A DNA stretch of 64,000 nucleotides, taken from the NCBI RefSeq assembly GCF_041468085.1, contig NZ_CP121017.1:2395676-2459675 (forward strand). Direction: 5' to 3'. A program made the translations under genes and the position numbers. Below the pieces are notes generated by a model, which ran no database searches, was not told the origin of the DNA, and was given only the letters and a program-made list of their open reading frames with translations. The stretch's first letter is position 1, and every line of letters starts with the position of its first letter. The stretch comes from Tistrella mobilis. GTDB lineage: Bacteria; Pseudomonadota; Alphaproteobacteria; Tistrellales; Tistrellaceae. Shown one piece after another: positions 1 to 9,551 of the stretch.

Positions 1-815
1 ACCGGGTGCGGGCCACAGGGGTGGCGCCGTCCTTCGAAGAGATGAAGGACGCGCTGGACCTCAAGTCCAAATCGGGCATCCATCGCCTTATCCTTGGGCT
101 TGAGGAGCGCGGTTTCATCCGCCGCCTCGCCCACCGGGCGCGGGCGATCGAGGTCATACGCCTGCCGGATGGCGGTCCGTTCCAGATGCCGGGGCAGATG
201 CAGGGCGACAGCCCTACCCCGGCGCCGACTGCCATGGCCTCTGCAAATCCCTTCGTCAGCCAGGCCGCAGCCCAGCGTGGACCGCGTCTGGTTGAGATCG
301 GGGGCGGACGAATGGCCAACCCCGTGCAGCAGGACACCCAGCCTCAGCAACAGCCCCAGCGCTTCCGCAGCCTGACCCGACCGCCGCTGAATGCGCCGCC
401 GCGCCTGGGGCGGGCGGAAGACAGTGGCAATGTGGTACTGCCGCTCTACGGCAAGATTGCCGCCGGTACGCCGATCGAGGCCCTGTCCGATGGTGATCGG
501 ACCGTCGAAGTGCCGGCAACCATGATCCCTGCGGGCTCTGAGTATTTCGCGCTCGAAGTCGAAGGCGATTCGATGATCGACGCCGGGATCATGAATGGTG
601 ACACCGTCATCATCCGCCGGACCGATACCGCCGATAACGGGACCATTGTCGTTGCGCTGATCGATGGTGGCGAAGCAACGTTGAAGCGTCTGCGCCGCCG
701 GGGGCAGTCGGTGGCGTTGGAGCCGGCGAACCAGCACTATGAAACCCGGATCTACCGGCCGGATCAGGTGAAGGTGCAGGGGCAGCTGATCGCCCTCTTC
801 CGCCGCTACGCCTGA
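1..815 (+). CDS. lexA: LexA repressor, 5'-truncated by window edge
   Basis: SOS-response repressor and self-cleaving serine protease. The reading frame is open to the left edge. The usual first ~20 residues of the winged-helix domain are missing, so the GTG at base 6 is not the true start. The visible N-terminal part ([20 protein letters not shown]) is the LexA recognition-helix region. The C-terminal peptidase S24 domain shows the Ala-Gly cleavage site in GKIAAGTP, the catalytic Ser in VEGDSM and the catalytic Lys in EATLKRL. Between the domains is an unusually long Pro/Gln-rich linker of roughly 75 residues. A strong terminator follows. The order lexA-comEC-gltX is typical of alphaproteobacteria. 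Confidence 0.95.
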   Translation, partial: RVRATGVAPSFEEMKDALDLKSKSGIHRLILGLEERGFIRRLAHRARAIEVIRLPDGGPFQMPGQMQGDSPTPAPTAMASANPFVSQAAAQRGPRLVEIGGGRMANPVQQDTQPQQQPQRFRSLTRPPLNAPPRLGRAEDSGNVVLPLYGKIAAGTPIEALSDGDRTVEVPATMIPAGSEYFALEVEGDSMIDAGIMNGDTVIIRRTDTADNGTIVVALIDGGEATLKRLRRRGQSVALEPANQHYETRIYRPDQVKVQGQLIALFRRYA

Positions 816-838
816 TCGACATCCCCGGACGACAGATT

Positions 839-875
839 GCCGCCGTTCCGCAAACCTGCGGCCGGCGGCTTTTTT
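839..875 (+). terminator. Rho-independent terminator of lexA
   Basis: Arms GCCGCCG (839-845) and CGGCGGC (863-869) enclose an inner CCGCA/TGCGG stem and are followed by six T residues (870-875). It lies just after the lexA stop and faces the convergent comEC. Confidence 0.85.
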
Positions 876-913
876 ATCGGATGCTCATTTTGCCGATGCC
901 GGAAGGGGGATAT

Positions 914-3058
914 TCACCTGGTCCAAGGCCGGTCACCCCGCGGACCCACAACCCCTTCCATCACCGGCCGGGCCTCATCGAGACGAATCGTGACCGCGCC
1001 GCCCCCAAAGCCACGGCCGGTGCGCTCGACCAGCGTGATGGTGGCACAGCCGTCGGGCCGGCCGGGATGAGCGACATCACGGCGGGGATCGGCACCGGCG
1101 ACCACAAGCTCCGCAGCGGCACAGGCCTCCGCCAGCCGGCTGCGTCCGCGGGTTATCGCGATCCGAAGTCCTGCCCGTTCAAGCCGGCACAGATCGTCGC
1201 CGTCACAATGAGCGACCTCTGCCATATCTCGGATGGCGAGCGTCCCGAGTTTTTCCGCCCATTGGTCGAGCACGAAACGGTCACGCTCCGGCGTCATGGC
1301 ATAGAGGGCGCCATCGAACCCGCGGAGGGCTATGCTGCGCCCATCTCCTGACAGAAACAGGTCCGGCAATGCCGGCCGGGCCGCCAGCACGAGCCCCAGG
1401 GCGATGGCGGCGAGGCCCGCCCAGCGCCAGGCGCGCCGCCAGATCACCAGCCACAGCCCGCCGAAGGTCATCAACAGCAGGGCCGTCACGCTGAAACCCG
1501 CGACCGGTACCACCGCCCCCGGCCAGCCTGCAACGGTGGTTGCGGTCGCAATCACCAGTTCCATGCCGCGTGCCGCGAAGGCGAAGCAGATGCCGGCTGC
1601 GCTTTCCGAGACGAGGCTGAGCAGGCTGCCGGTCAGTGCGACGGGCATGATCCAGAAGCCGGTGACGGGCACGGCCACCAGATTCGAGACAAGGCCATAG
1701 CCGCTCGCCCGTCCGAAGGCATAGGCGGCATAAGGGGCCGTGGCCGCACCGGCGATCATCGAGGTCGCAAGCAGACCAAACACCCATGCGGCCGCCCGCA
1801 TCGGCAGTCCACGGGTGGTGCCGGCGTCAAGGCCGGCGAGGCGCCGGACGGTCGGGCTTTCATAGAGCGCGATCAGCGCGACGACCGCCGCGAAGCTCAT
1901 CTGAAAGCTGGGACCGATCAGCGCTGCCGGCTGCAGCACCAGCACGACGATCGCAGAGCTCGCCACGAGAGGCAAGGACAGCACCGGCCGGTCGGTCAGG
2001 ATGGCAAGCAGGCCCAGCCCCGTCATGACAAAGGCACGCTGGGTGGGCACGGCAAAACCGCCGACGGCAAGATAGGCCGCAGCCCCCAGCAGGGCGGCCA
2101 GGGCTGCGATCTTCCGCCCCGGCCAGCGGTCCGAGACGCGGGGCAGAAAAGCCATGACCAGTCGGACCGCGCCGAAGATCAGCCCCGCAACCATCGTCAT
2201 GTGCAGACCCGAGATGGAGATCAGATGGGCAAGACCGCTGTCGCGCATCGCCGTTTCCGTCTGGTCGCCGATCGCCCCTCTCAGTCCTGTGACCATGGCG
2301 GAGAGCACCGCCCCGCCCTCGCCCGGTGCGGCCGCGCGTATGACCGCATCCAGGTCGAGACGCAGCCGTTCCACGGCTTCGCGTATGGTCTGAAAGATTT
2401 CGGACGGTGGCGGTGTCGGCACGATCTCCGGTCGGGCATAGGCGAAGCCAATACCGCCAAGCCCCTGAAAAAAGGCACTCCTGGCGAAATCATGGCCGCC
2501 CGGTACGACGGGCAGCGAGGGTGGCGACAGGCTCGCGCGCAGGCGCACCCCGTCGCCCGGTCGCGGTACCGGCCCCTGCCGGACGGTAATCCGCACCCGG
2601 GCCGGAAGAGCCCCGGCAGTAAGACGGTCGATCGCGGTCGGGATGATCAGAAGCCGCCCGCCACCACGCCCGTCGGGCTCTACCGCCAGCACACGACCGA
2701 TCACCTCCCCCTGAACCGGACGTAGCAGCATGGGAGCATCGACCAGCCGCGTGCCGGTGACCGCCGACCAGAAGCCCGCCGCCGTCCAGGCACAGGCGAA
2801 GAGCGCCAGGGCGACCCATGGCAGCCGGGATCTGAGGACGATGCCGAGGCCGAGGGCGCCCAGTGTGAGCACGGCCCCCAGCCAGACCGGCGGTTCCTCC
2901 ACCATGCCGAAATAGCTTCCGCAGCCGGTCGCGAAAAAGACCGCACTCCACAGCCGCCATCTGTCCTGCTCGGCGATGAAGGCGCGATACAGCGGTTCCC
3001 CGATACTGCGACGGGGCGCCGCTGCCGGCTCTTCCCCCATCTCTTCCGCCAGGCTCAT
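914..3058 (-). CDS. comEC: ComEC/Rec2-family DNA uptake membrane protein
   Basis: Inner-membrane channel protein that moves single-stranded DNA into the cytoplasm in natural transformation. The product (714 residues from the ATG at 3058) has N-terminal hydrophobic segments and a DUF4131-like soluble region. The central competence domain holds many membrane helices, including the diagnostic stretch LAHLISISGLHMTMVAG. The C-terminal ~130 residues are soluble but lack the HxHxDH metal motif of the beta-lactamase-like domain found in full-length ComEC. A longer frame would need a TTG start at 3091; the ATG is preferred. It is divergent from gltX and convergent with lexA. Whether this organism is transformable cannot be read from here. 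Confidence 0.88.
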   Translation of the reverse strand: MSLAEEMGEEPAAAPRRSIGEPLYRAFIAEQDRWRLWSAVFFATGCGSYFGMVEEPPVWLGAVLTLGALGLGIVLRSRLPWVALALFACAWTAAGFWSAVTGTRLVDAPMLLRPVQGEVIGRVLAVEPDGRGGGRLLIIPTAIDRLTAGALPARVRITVRQGPVPRPGDGVRLRASLSPPSLPVVPGGHDFARSAFFQGLGGIGFAYARPEIVPTPPPSEIFQTIREAVERLRLDLDAVIRAAAPGEGGAVLSAMVTGLRGAIGDQTETAMRDSGLAHLISISGLHMTMVAGLIFGAVRLVMAFLPRVSDRWPGRKIAALAALLGAAAYLAVGGFAVPTQRAFVMTGLGLLAILTDRPVLSLPLVASSAIVVLVLQPAALIGPSFQMSFAAVVALIALYESPTVRRLAGLDAGTTRGLPMRAAAWVFGLLATSMIAGAATAPYAAYAFGRASGYGLVSNLVAVPVTGFWIMPVALTGSLLSLVSESAAGICFAFAARGMELVIATATTVAGWPGAVVPVAGFSVTALLLMTFGGLWLVIWRRAWRWAGLAAIALGLVLAARPALPDLFLSGDGRSIALRGFDGALYAMTPERDRFVLDQWAEKLGTLAIRDMAEVAHCDGDDLCRLERAGLRIAITRGRSRLAEACAAAELVVAGADPRRDVAHPGRPDGCATITLVERTGRGFGGGAVTIRLDEARPVMEGVVGPRGDRPWTR

Positions 3059-3178
3059 GCCGCCCCCGCCGTCCGGTGTGGATGACGCCAAGCCCGGGGC
3101 TGCACCCGCGGGTTTTTCGTGCTAAGCAGAGGACCACTCGCCGTGCCCGCCGCGGCGCCCATTCGAAAGCCGTGTTCC

Positions 3179-4576
3179 ATGACCGTCGTCACCCGATTCG
3201 CCCCCTCACCCACCGGCTTCCTCCATATCGGCGGCGCACGCACCGCGCTGTTCAATTGGCTGTATGCGCGTCATACCGGCGGACAATTTCTACTCCGGAT
3301 CGAGGATACCGATCGACAGCGTTCGACCAAAGAGGCGATCGACGCCATCCTCGACGGTCTGAAGTGGCTGGGCCTGAATTGGGACGCCCCGGAGATCTAT
3401 CAGTTCGCCCGTGCAGAGCGTCATGCCGAGGTCGCGCGCGACATGCTGGCACGCGGCCGCGCCTATCACTGCTGGTGCACACCGGAAGAACTGGACGCCC
3501 AGCGGGCCGAGCAACGTGCAGCAGGCAAGCCGGTGCGCTATGACGGCCGCTGCCGCCATCGCGACCCGGCGACCGTTCCGGCCGGCGTGAAGCCGGTGGT
3601 TCGCCTGCTCGCGCCATCGGAAGGCGAGACCCTGGTCGATGACCAGGTCCAGGGCATGGTGCGCTTCTCGAACGATCAGCTGGACGATCTCGTTTTGCTG
3701 CGCGGGGACGGGACGCCCACCTATATGCTGGCGGTGGTGGTCGATGATCATGACATGGGCATCACCCATGTGATCCGCGGCGACGATCATCTGACCAATA
3801 CCGCGCGTCAGAGCCTGATCTACCAGGCGAATGACTGGCCGACCCCGACCTTCGCTCATATTCCGCTGATCCACGGCCCCGATGGCGCCAAACTGTCCAA
3901 GCGCCATGGGGCGCTGGGGGTGGATGCCTATCGCGATATGGGCCTGTTGCCCGAGGCGGTCCGGAACTACCTGCTGCGTCTGGGCTGGTCACATGGCGAT
4001 GACGAGATCATCTCCGATGCGCAGGCGATCGAGTGGTTCGACCTGCCGGCCATTGGCCGGAGCGCCGCGCGCTTCGACATGGCCCGGCTGACCAACCTGA
4101 ACTACCATTACCTGCGTACGGCCGAGGATGCCCGGCTTGTCGAGCTGGTCGTCCCGTTCATCGAGGCCAAGACGGGCAAGGCCGTGGACGATACTGGCCG
4201 CGCCCGGCTGCTGGCAGGTATGGCAGGGCTGAAAGAGCGCGCGAAGACTCTGATCGAACTTGCTGATTCTGCGGCCTTTTATACCGTCGATCCGCCCTTC
4301 GAATTCACCGATAAGGCCGCCAAGATCCTTGAGGGCGGCGGTCGCGACGTGTTGGCGGCGCTGAAGCCGAAGCTGGAGGCGGCAACCGCCTGGGAAGATG
4401 CGATTCTTGAGGATATCGCCCGGGTCCATGCCGAAGAAACCGGGCTGAAACTGGGCGCCGTCGCCCAACCGCTTCGGGCCGCCCTGACCGGCACCACCGT
4501 TTCGCCCCCGATCTTCGAGGTGCTGCGCGTCCTCGGCCGGGATGAGGCCATGAAGCGCATCGCGGCCGCAGTCTGA
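3179..4576 (+). CDS. gltX: Glutamyl-tRNA synthetase
   Basis: Class I aminoacyl-tRNA synthetase charging tRNA-Glu (and possibly tRNA-Gln, if the organism uses the transamidation route). At 465 residues it has the normal length. The HIGH-type signature is in [18 protein letters not shown] near the N-terminus and the KMSKS-type loop is KLSKRHG near residue 240. An upstream in-frame start at 3119 adds 20 residues unlike the family, so the ATG at 3179 directly before [12 protein letters not shown] is chosen. A strong terminator follows. Confidence 0.97.
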   Translation: MTVVTRFAPSPTGFLHIGGARTALFNWLYARHTGGQFLLRIEDTDRQRSTKEAIDAILDGLKWLGLNWDAPEIYQFARAERHAEVARDMLARGRAYHCWCTPEELDAQRAEQRAAGKPVRYDGRCRHRDPATVPAGVKPVVRLLAPSEGETLVDDQVQGMVRFSNDQLDDLVLLRGDGTPTYMLAVVVDDHDMGITHVIRGDDHLTNTARQSLIYQANDWPTPTFAHIPLIHGPDGAKLSKRHGALGVDAYRDMGLLPEAVRNYLLRLGWSHGDDEIISDAQAIEWFDLPAIGRSAARFDMARLTNLNYHYLRTAEDARLVELVVPFIEAKTGKAVDDTGRARLLAGMAGLKERAKTLIELADSAAFYTVDPPFEFTDKAAKILEGGGRDVLAALKPKLEAATAWEDAILEDIARVHAEETGLKLGAVAQPLRAALTGTTVSPPIFEVLRVLGRDEAMKRIAAAV

Positions 4577-4600
4577 CTGCCGGGTTTCCAGTCCATCCGG

Positions 4601-4632
4601 ACCGGCCATCCCCTTGGGATGGCCGGTTTTTT
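4601..4632 (+). terminator. Rho-independent terminator of gltX
   Basis: Perfect 12-base arms ACCGGCCATCCC (4601-4612) and GGGATGGCCGGT (4616-4627) with a three-base loop; T residues run from 4627 to 4632. Confidence 0.95.
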
Positions 4633-4728
4633 GTGCATCTGCCTTGACTCCATGCCACCGCTTGCCCTGCAGCACCGTCCGTGACACGCTCGCCAGATCC
4701 AGGCGGCACAACAAGGGTGGCAACGACG

Positions 4729-6117
4729 ATGCAGGCCGCAGAGACCATCTGGACCGACGCGGATGAACTCTGGCGCTGGCAGACGGAGCTCGACGTGCTT
4801 GGGCCCCGCCTGCCGGGCAGTGCCGCTCACGAGGCCTTCAGTGACCAGATCGCCGACCGGCTGCATCGCCTCGGCTTCGAGGTACAGAGCGATATCCATC
4901 ACTTCGACCTCTGGCAGCCGCTGAGCTGGAGCCTCAGCCTGCCGGATGGCACGAATGTTCCGTGCTGCATTTTTCCGTATTCAGGGGAGACGCCGGACGG
5001 CGGGGTGACGGCCCCCCTGATTCGATGCCGCAGCCGGCGGGATCTTGCGCGGGCCCGTGGGGCGATTGCGCTGATCGAAGTCGACATGCCGGCCATACCG
5101 GCCCGGCTGCTGTTTCGCAGGCGCCTGTCGATCCCCTCAGACCTGCGCCCCCCTGGCCGGATCCGCAATGCGGTCATCGCTTCGGTGCTGAAGGCACCCG
5201 ATCTGCGCCGGGCCGCTGCACTCGGCGTTCGCGGCGTGGTGTGCGTCTGGAAGGGCATGTCGGCAGAGAATGCCAGGGATCAGCATCTCCCCTTCACCAC
5301 GCCGTATCAGGGTTGCCCGGCAGTCTGGGCAGATATGGCCGCCCGCGACCGTCTGATCGCCCATGCCGAAGCCGGCGGCAGGATTACCCTCACCCTGACC
5401 GCCGAACGCCGAGCGGCGACGTCACGCACGCTTTGGACCGTGCTCCCGGGCCGTGAGGCGGATCGTACCATTCTCATCAACACCCATACCGATGGCCCGA
5501 ACGCCTGCGAAGAGAACGGGCCGATCGGCCTGATCGCCCTTGCCCGGTATTTCCGTCATCGCCGACAGCCCCCGCGTCGGACCATGGTCTTCGTCTTCAC
5601 CACAGGCCATTTCCAGATCCCGCAATTCGGTATCGGCCATCGTCAGGCCACCTCCCGCTGGCTGGAGGATCACCGCGACTGGTGGGACGGTGCGGACGGT
5701 CATCGCAAGGCCGTTGCCGGCGTTACCCTGGAACATCTCGGCTGCATGGACTGGCAGGACGGCCCCGACGGTTTCGGGCCGACCGGTGAAATTGCGCCCG
5801 AACTGGTCTATGCCGGCAATCCGCAGCTGGCGCGGCTCTATCAGGATTGCCTTGCCGGCCGGAAGAGAACCCGGTCGATCATCCTGCGGCCGCATAACCG
5901 GCTGCATTTCGGCGAAGGCCAGCCCCTGTTCCAGGCCGGCATCCCGGCACTCGCCCTGATCCCGGCACCGGACTATCTCTGCCGCACCGGCGACGTTCTG
6001 CCACAACTGGATGCCGGGCTGATGCTGGAACAGCTCAATACCTTCCGGGAGGTTCTCGACCGCCTGGACCAGCTTGACGATCCGGGACCGGTTCAGCGTC
6101 AATCCTGGGGTCTGTGA
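4729..6117 (+). CDS. M28-like metallopeptidase with PA-type insert
   Basis: A 462-residue protein that looks like an M28-family aminopeptidase/carboxypeptidase. NTHTDG (His253, Asp255) followed by CEENGPIGLIAL resembles the first metal-ligand region of that family. TLEHLGCMDW and the late LHFGEGQPLFQAGIPALALIP could supply further ligands. Residues ~95-230 resemble a protease-associated (PA) insert. No signal peptide or membrane segment is visible, so it is probably cytoplasmic. A GTG at 4681 is in frame, but the ATG at 4729 is preceded by AGGGTGG about 9 bases upstream. It is transcribed away from gltX after a terminator and converges on lpxB. Substrate is unknown. Confidence 0.7.
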   Translation: MQAAETIWTDADELWRWQTELDVLGPRLPGSAAHEAFSDQIADRLHRLGFEVQSDIHHFDLWQPLSWSLSLPDGTNVPCCIFPYSGETPDGGVTAPLIRCRSRRDLARARGAIALIEVDMPAIPARLLFRRRLSIPSDLRPPGRIRNAVIASVLKAPDLRRAAALGVRGVVCVWKGMSAENARDQHLPFTTPYQGCPAVWADMAARDRLIAHAEAGGRITLTLTAERRAATSRTLWTVLPGREADRTILINTHTDGPNACEENGPIGLIALARYFRHRRQPPRRTMVFVFTTGHFQIPQFGIGHRQATSRWLEDHRDWWDGADGHRKAVAGVTLEHLGCMDWQDGPDGFGPTGEIAPELVYAGNPQLARLYQDCLAGRKRTRSIILRPHNRLHFGEGQPLFQAGIPALALIPAPDYLCRTGDVLPQLDAGLMLEQLNTFREVLDRLDQLDDPGPVQRQSWGL

Positions 6118-6167
6118 GCGCTGGTTATTCTCTGCAAACCTGGAGACAGGATATCAGGGCGGGCCGG

Positions 6168-7358
6168 TCATCCCCGCCCGAGCCGGCGCGCAGCAAGGTC
6201 GAGAACGACCCGTGCTGCGCGGGCGCTCGGCCGGGCCGGATCATCAGCCGGGCCCCGCAGACGGCTCAACGCTTCGGCGAGATCGGCACGCTGGGCATCG
6301 CGTGCACCGGCACTCTCAATCAACGGGGTCAGGGTTCGAACCATCGCATCCGACGTCGCATCGTCCTGGATCAGTTCGGGGATGATTTCACGCGCCATCA
6401 CCAGATTGACCAGGCTGACATGGCGCACGGTCACCAGCTGCCGGGCGATCCTGAAGGTCAGCGGGTTGATGCGATAGACCACGACCATGGGCACCGACTG
6501 CCGGGCAAGCTCCAGGGTGACCGTACCTGACGCTGCGAGCGCCAGATCACCGGCCGCAAAGGCATCACGGCGCTCGGCCGCAGTCGCCACCACCACGGCC
6601 GGCTGCGGCAATGCCCAAGCTGCGACAATGGCGCGAACACGATCCGCTTCGGCACGGATCGCCGGCACCACCACACGCAGGCGCGGATGCTGCTGCGACA
6701 GGCGCGCCATGGCTTCCCCCATCGGCGGCGCCAGGCGAGAGATTTCACCCTTGCGGCTGCCCGGCAGCGCCAGCACGATCAGATCGTCGTCCGCTATGCC
6801 ATGCGCGGCCCGGAAACCGGGGCCGTCACCAACATCGACGGCATCCTCGACCGCAGGATGGCCGACAAAGGTGCAGGGCAAGCCGACCCGCGTGAACCAG
6901 GGTGGTTCGAAAGGCAGCAGGGCCAGCAGGTGATCGAAGATGGCCGCAAACTTTTCTGCCCGCTTCGGGCGCCAGGCCCAGACGGTGGGCGCCACGTAAT
7001 GGACCAGCGTCAGCCCCAGCGGCTTCAGGCGTGTCGCCAGCCGGCGGTTGAAACCAGGGCTATCGATCGTCACCACGACATCAGGTCGTGCTGCTGCAAT
7101 GGCTTCCGCCGTCTGGTTCAGACGTCGTCGCAATGACCGGACATGCGGCAGCACTTCCAGCAGACCGAACAGGCTGAGTTCTTCCATCGGGAAGAGGCTC
7201 TCTAAGCCCTCTGCCGCCATGGCCTCGCCGCCCACGCCCATCAGCCGCACCCGGCCGCCGGTCAGTTCACGGAGCGCCCGGATCAGCCGGGCGCCGATCA
7301 GATCACCCGATGCTTCTCCGGCAACGAGGGCGATCAGCGGCCCTTGGGTGGTGGTCAC
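6168..7358 (-). CDS. lpxB: Lipid-A-disaccharide synthase
   Basis: Membrane-associated GT19 glycosyltransferase joining UDP-2,3-diacylglucosamine and lipid X into the lipid A disaccharide precursor. The 396-residue product opens with the family signature LVAGEASGDLIGARLIRAL and contains the conserved VDSPGFN-like stretch (TIDSPGFNRRL) and APTVWAW. The GTG start at 7358 overlaps the lpxI stop as GTGA, which suggests translational coupling. It is the last gene of the leftward envelope cluster. Confidence 0.96.
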   Translation of the reverse strand: MTTTQGPLIALVAGEASGDLIGARLIRALRELTGGRVRLMGVGGEAMAAEGLESLFPMEELSLFGLLEVLPHVRSLRRRLNQTAEAIAAARPDVVVTIDSPGFNRRLATRLKPLGLTLVHYVAPTVWAWRPKRAEKFAAIFDHLLALLPFEPPWFTRVGLPCTFVGHPAVEDAVDVGDGPGFRAAHGIADDDLIVLALPGSRKGEISRLAPPMGEAMARLSQQHPRLRVVVPAIRAEADRVRAIVAAWALPQPAVVVATAAERRDAFAAGDLALAASGTVTLELARQSVPMVVVYRINPLTFRIARQLVTVRHVSLVNLVMAREIIPELIQDDATSDAMVRTLTPLIESAGARDAQRADLAEALSRLRGPADDPARPSARAARVVLDLAARRLGRG

Positions 7359-8179
7359 GACATTTCCCCCGTGACGAACAGGCCTGCGGCATCCGCAGCC
7401 GCAATGATCGCCGGGCGGTCGAGCACCAGAACCCGCCCTGCCCCAAGCGCCAGACCGGCAAAACCGGCCTTCCGGAGCTGATCGATGGTGTCGGCGCCGA
7501 TGGTGGGCAAATCGACCCGGCGCTCCTGCCCTGGCTTGGCGGTCTTCACCAGAACCGGTCGCGGGCCCGGACGCGCCAGGGCGCCGCAGCGCGAGATCAG
7601 GGCTTCGGTCCCTTCAATGGCCTCGACGCCGAGCACGATCCCCTGCTGAACCACGACCGCCTGACCGATATCGAGCCCGCCCAGAACCTGCACGACTTCC
7701 AGGCCGCGGCAGATATCCACCCGCGCCTGATCATCCGGCACATGCCGGCCCCAGACGCCGGGTGGTGCGTCGAGCCCGCCGGCTATTTCATCCGCGCCGA
7801 CCACACGGAAGCCTTCGGATTCCAGATCGGCCACCACGGCTTTCAACAGGGCATCGTCTCCCTGCCCGATCCGTGTCGCCACCCGGGCAAGCAGTCTGGC
7901 TCCCCGCGCATCGGGCATCACGGTCGCAAAAGACGGCCGCTTCACCCCGCCGGCCATCACCAGATCGCGCACACCGGCCGCCTTGAGCGCTGCAATGATC
8001 CGTCCTGCTGCGCCAATCCGGATCTGCGCATGCGGAACATCTGCAAAGCGCACCGGATCTCCGGCACCTTCCAGCACAACCACAAACACAGGCCGGCCGG
8101 CGTCACGGGCAGCCTGTACCACGAGTTCCGGCAGGCGCCCGGCACCGGCGATGACGCCGAGCGTAGCCCCGCCGGTCAC
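7355..8179 (-). CDS. lpxI: UDP-2,3-diacylglucosamine pyrophosphatase LpxI
   Basis: Hydrolyses UDP-2,3-diacylglucosamine to lipid X, the step done by LpxH in Escherichia coli. The 274-residue product has the LpxI N-terminus LGVIAGAGRLPELV and the C-terminal DUF1009-type region with KTAKPGQERRVDLPTIG. The GTG start overlaps the lpxA stop (GTGA), and its own stop overlaps the lpxB start. Its place between lpxA and lpxB is the usual alphaproteobacterial arrangement. Confidence 0.95.
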   Translation of the reverse strand: MTGGATLGVIAGAGRLPELVVQAARDAGRPVFVVVLEGAGDPVRFADVPHAQIRIGAAGRIIAALKAAGVRDLVMAGGVKRPSFATVMPDARGARLLARVATRIGQGDDALLKAVVADLESEGFRVVGADEIAGGLDAPPGVWGRHVPDDQARVDICRGLEVVQVLGGLDIGQAVVVQQGIVLGVEAIEGTEALISRCGALARPGPRPVLVKTAKPGQERRVDLPTIGADTIDQLRKAGFAGLALGAGRVLVLDRPAIIAAADAAGLFVTGEMS

Positions 8180-9000
8180 GACGCGTCGCCCGCTCCGCCC
8201 TTCACCCGTGGGCGGGTCAGGGCCCGGTCAGCCTCGGCCTTCACGAAGTCGATCAGCGGACGCACCGCATCCACGTCACCGAACTCCGCTTCGACGGCGG
8301 CCAGACGTTCGGCCTGAGTACCGCCATCGGCCAGGAACAGCCGGCGATAGGCCGCGCGCACCGCATGCATGTCTTCGCGGCTGAAACCGCGCCGCTTCAT
8401 GCCGACGATATTGAGGCCGGCCAGATGCGCGCGCTCGCCGGTTACCGTGCCATAGGGAATGACATCGGCCTCGACGCCGGACATGCCGCCGATCATCGCA
8501 TGGGCGCCGATCCGCACCCACTGATGCACCGCCGACAGGCCGCCGATGATGGCGTGGTCCTCAACCCGGACATGGCCGCCGAGCGTCGCGTTGTTGACCA
8601 GCAGGCAGTGATTGCCGACATGGCAGTCATGGGCAACATGGGCGCCCACCATCAGCAGCACGTTGTTGCCGATGGAGGTCAGCATGCCGCCCCCCTCGGT
8701 CCCGGGATTGACGGTCACATGCTCGCGGACCACCACGTCGTCGCCGATCTCAATCCGGCTGTCTTCCCCACGGTACTTCAGATCCTGGGGCTGATGGCCG
8801 ATAACCGCGAATGGAAACGCCTGGAAGCGCGCACCAATACGGGTGTTGCCGGTGACGACGACATGGCTGTGGAGCACGGAATCGGGGCCGATCTCCACCC
8901 GCGATCCGATGACGCAGAACGGGCCGACGCGGCTGCCGGCACCGATGCGGGCACCCGGCTCAACAACTGCGCTCGGATGGATCTGGATGGTCTCGGTCAT
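8176..9000 (-). CDS. lpxA: UDP-N-acetylglucosamine acyltransferase
   Basis: First acyltransferase of lipid A synthesis, using a 3-hydroxyacyl-ACP. The 274-residue left-handed beta-helix protein has hexapeptide repeats from the start (IHPSAVVEPGARIGAGSRVG) and the catalytic-His segment in ESREHVTVNPGT-like sequence (VREHVTVNPGTEGGG). The ATG at 9000, directly before TETIQIHPSAVV, is chosen. A GTG at 9015 that would overlap the fabZ stop as GTGA is a possible alternative adding five residues. Confidence 0.95.
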   Translation of the reverse strand: MTETIQIHPSAVVEPGARIGAGSRVGPFCVIGSRVEIGPDSVLHSHVVVTGNTRIGARFQAFPFAVIGHQPQDLKYRGEDSRIEIGDDVVVREHVTVNPGTEGGGMLTSIGNNVLLMVGAHVAHDCHVGNHCLLVNNATLGGHVRVEDHAIIGGLSAVHQWVRIGAHAMIGGMSGVEADVIPYGTVTGERAHLAGLNIVGMKRRGFSREDMHAVRAAYRRLFLADGGTQAERLAAVEAEFGDVDAVRPLIDFVKAEADRALTRPRVKGGAGDAS

Positions 9001-9011
9001 GATTTCATCCG

Positions 9012-9488
9012 TCACGCGCGGTCGACGATCATGGCGGCGAACGTGGCCTGGGCCACCACCTTGTCGTCGACGGTCACCTTGGACTCGAACTTCCACACCG
9101 CACCGCGGCTCTGCTTCTTCTCGACATTCACACGCATCACGTCGCCGGGCTTGACCGGACGGCGGAAACGCGCTTCGTCGATCGACATGAAGTAGACCAG
9201 CTTGCCCTCACTGTCGGGGCCGAGCGTACGGACCACGAGCACCGCCGCCGTCTGCGCCATACTCTCAATGATCATGACACCGGGCATGATCGGCGCGCCG
9301 GGAAAATGGCCCTGAAACTGATATTCGTTCATCGAAACGCATTTGATGCCGACCGCGCTTACGTTCGGCTTCACGTCGACCACCTTGTCGATCAGCAGGA
9401 ACGGATAGCGGTGCGGGATCATCTCCATGACCCGCTCGATCTCGATCACCTCGGACTGTTCTGCGGAAGGCACGGTGGTTTCGCTCAT
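9012..9488 (-). CDS. fabZ: 3-hydroxyacyl-ACP dehydratase FabZ
   Basis: Fatty-acid-synthesis dehydratase; it competes with LpxA/LpxD for 3-hydroxyacyl-ACP, which explains its place among lpx genes. The 158-residue hotdog-fold protein carries the active-site His in PHRYPFLLID and the Glu region GHFPGAPIMPGVMIIESMAQ. An AGGGG element lies upstream of the ATG. It is followed within 11 bases by lpxA. Confidence 0.97.
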   Translation of the reverse strand: MSETTVPSAEQSEVIEIERVMEMIPHRYPFLLIDKVVDVKPNVSAVGIKCVSMNEYQFQGHFPGAPIMPGVMIIESMAQTAAVLVVRTLGPDSEGKLVYFMSIDEARFRRPVKPGDVMRVNVEKKQSRGAVWKFESKVTVDDKVVAQATFAAMIVDRA

Positions 9489-9551
9489 CTCGATGGATAT
9501 CCCCTAAAAGTTGCCCGCGCGGATTGTTTCCCGCTGTCAAGCTGCCCGATG

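Noticed and set aside
6157..6179. GGGCGGG/CCCGCCC inverted repeat at the lpxB 3' end as a terminator
   Set aside because: It overlaps the lpxB coding end and is not followed by a T run on either strand.
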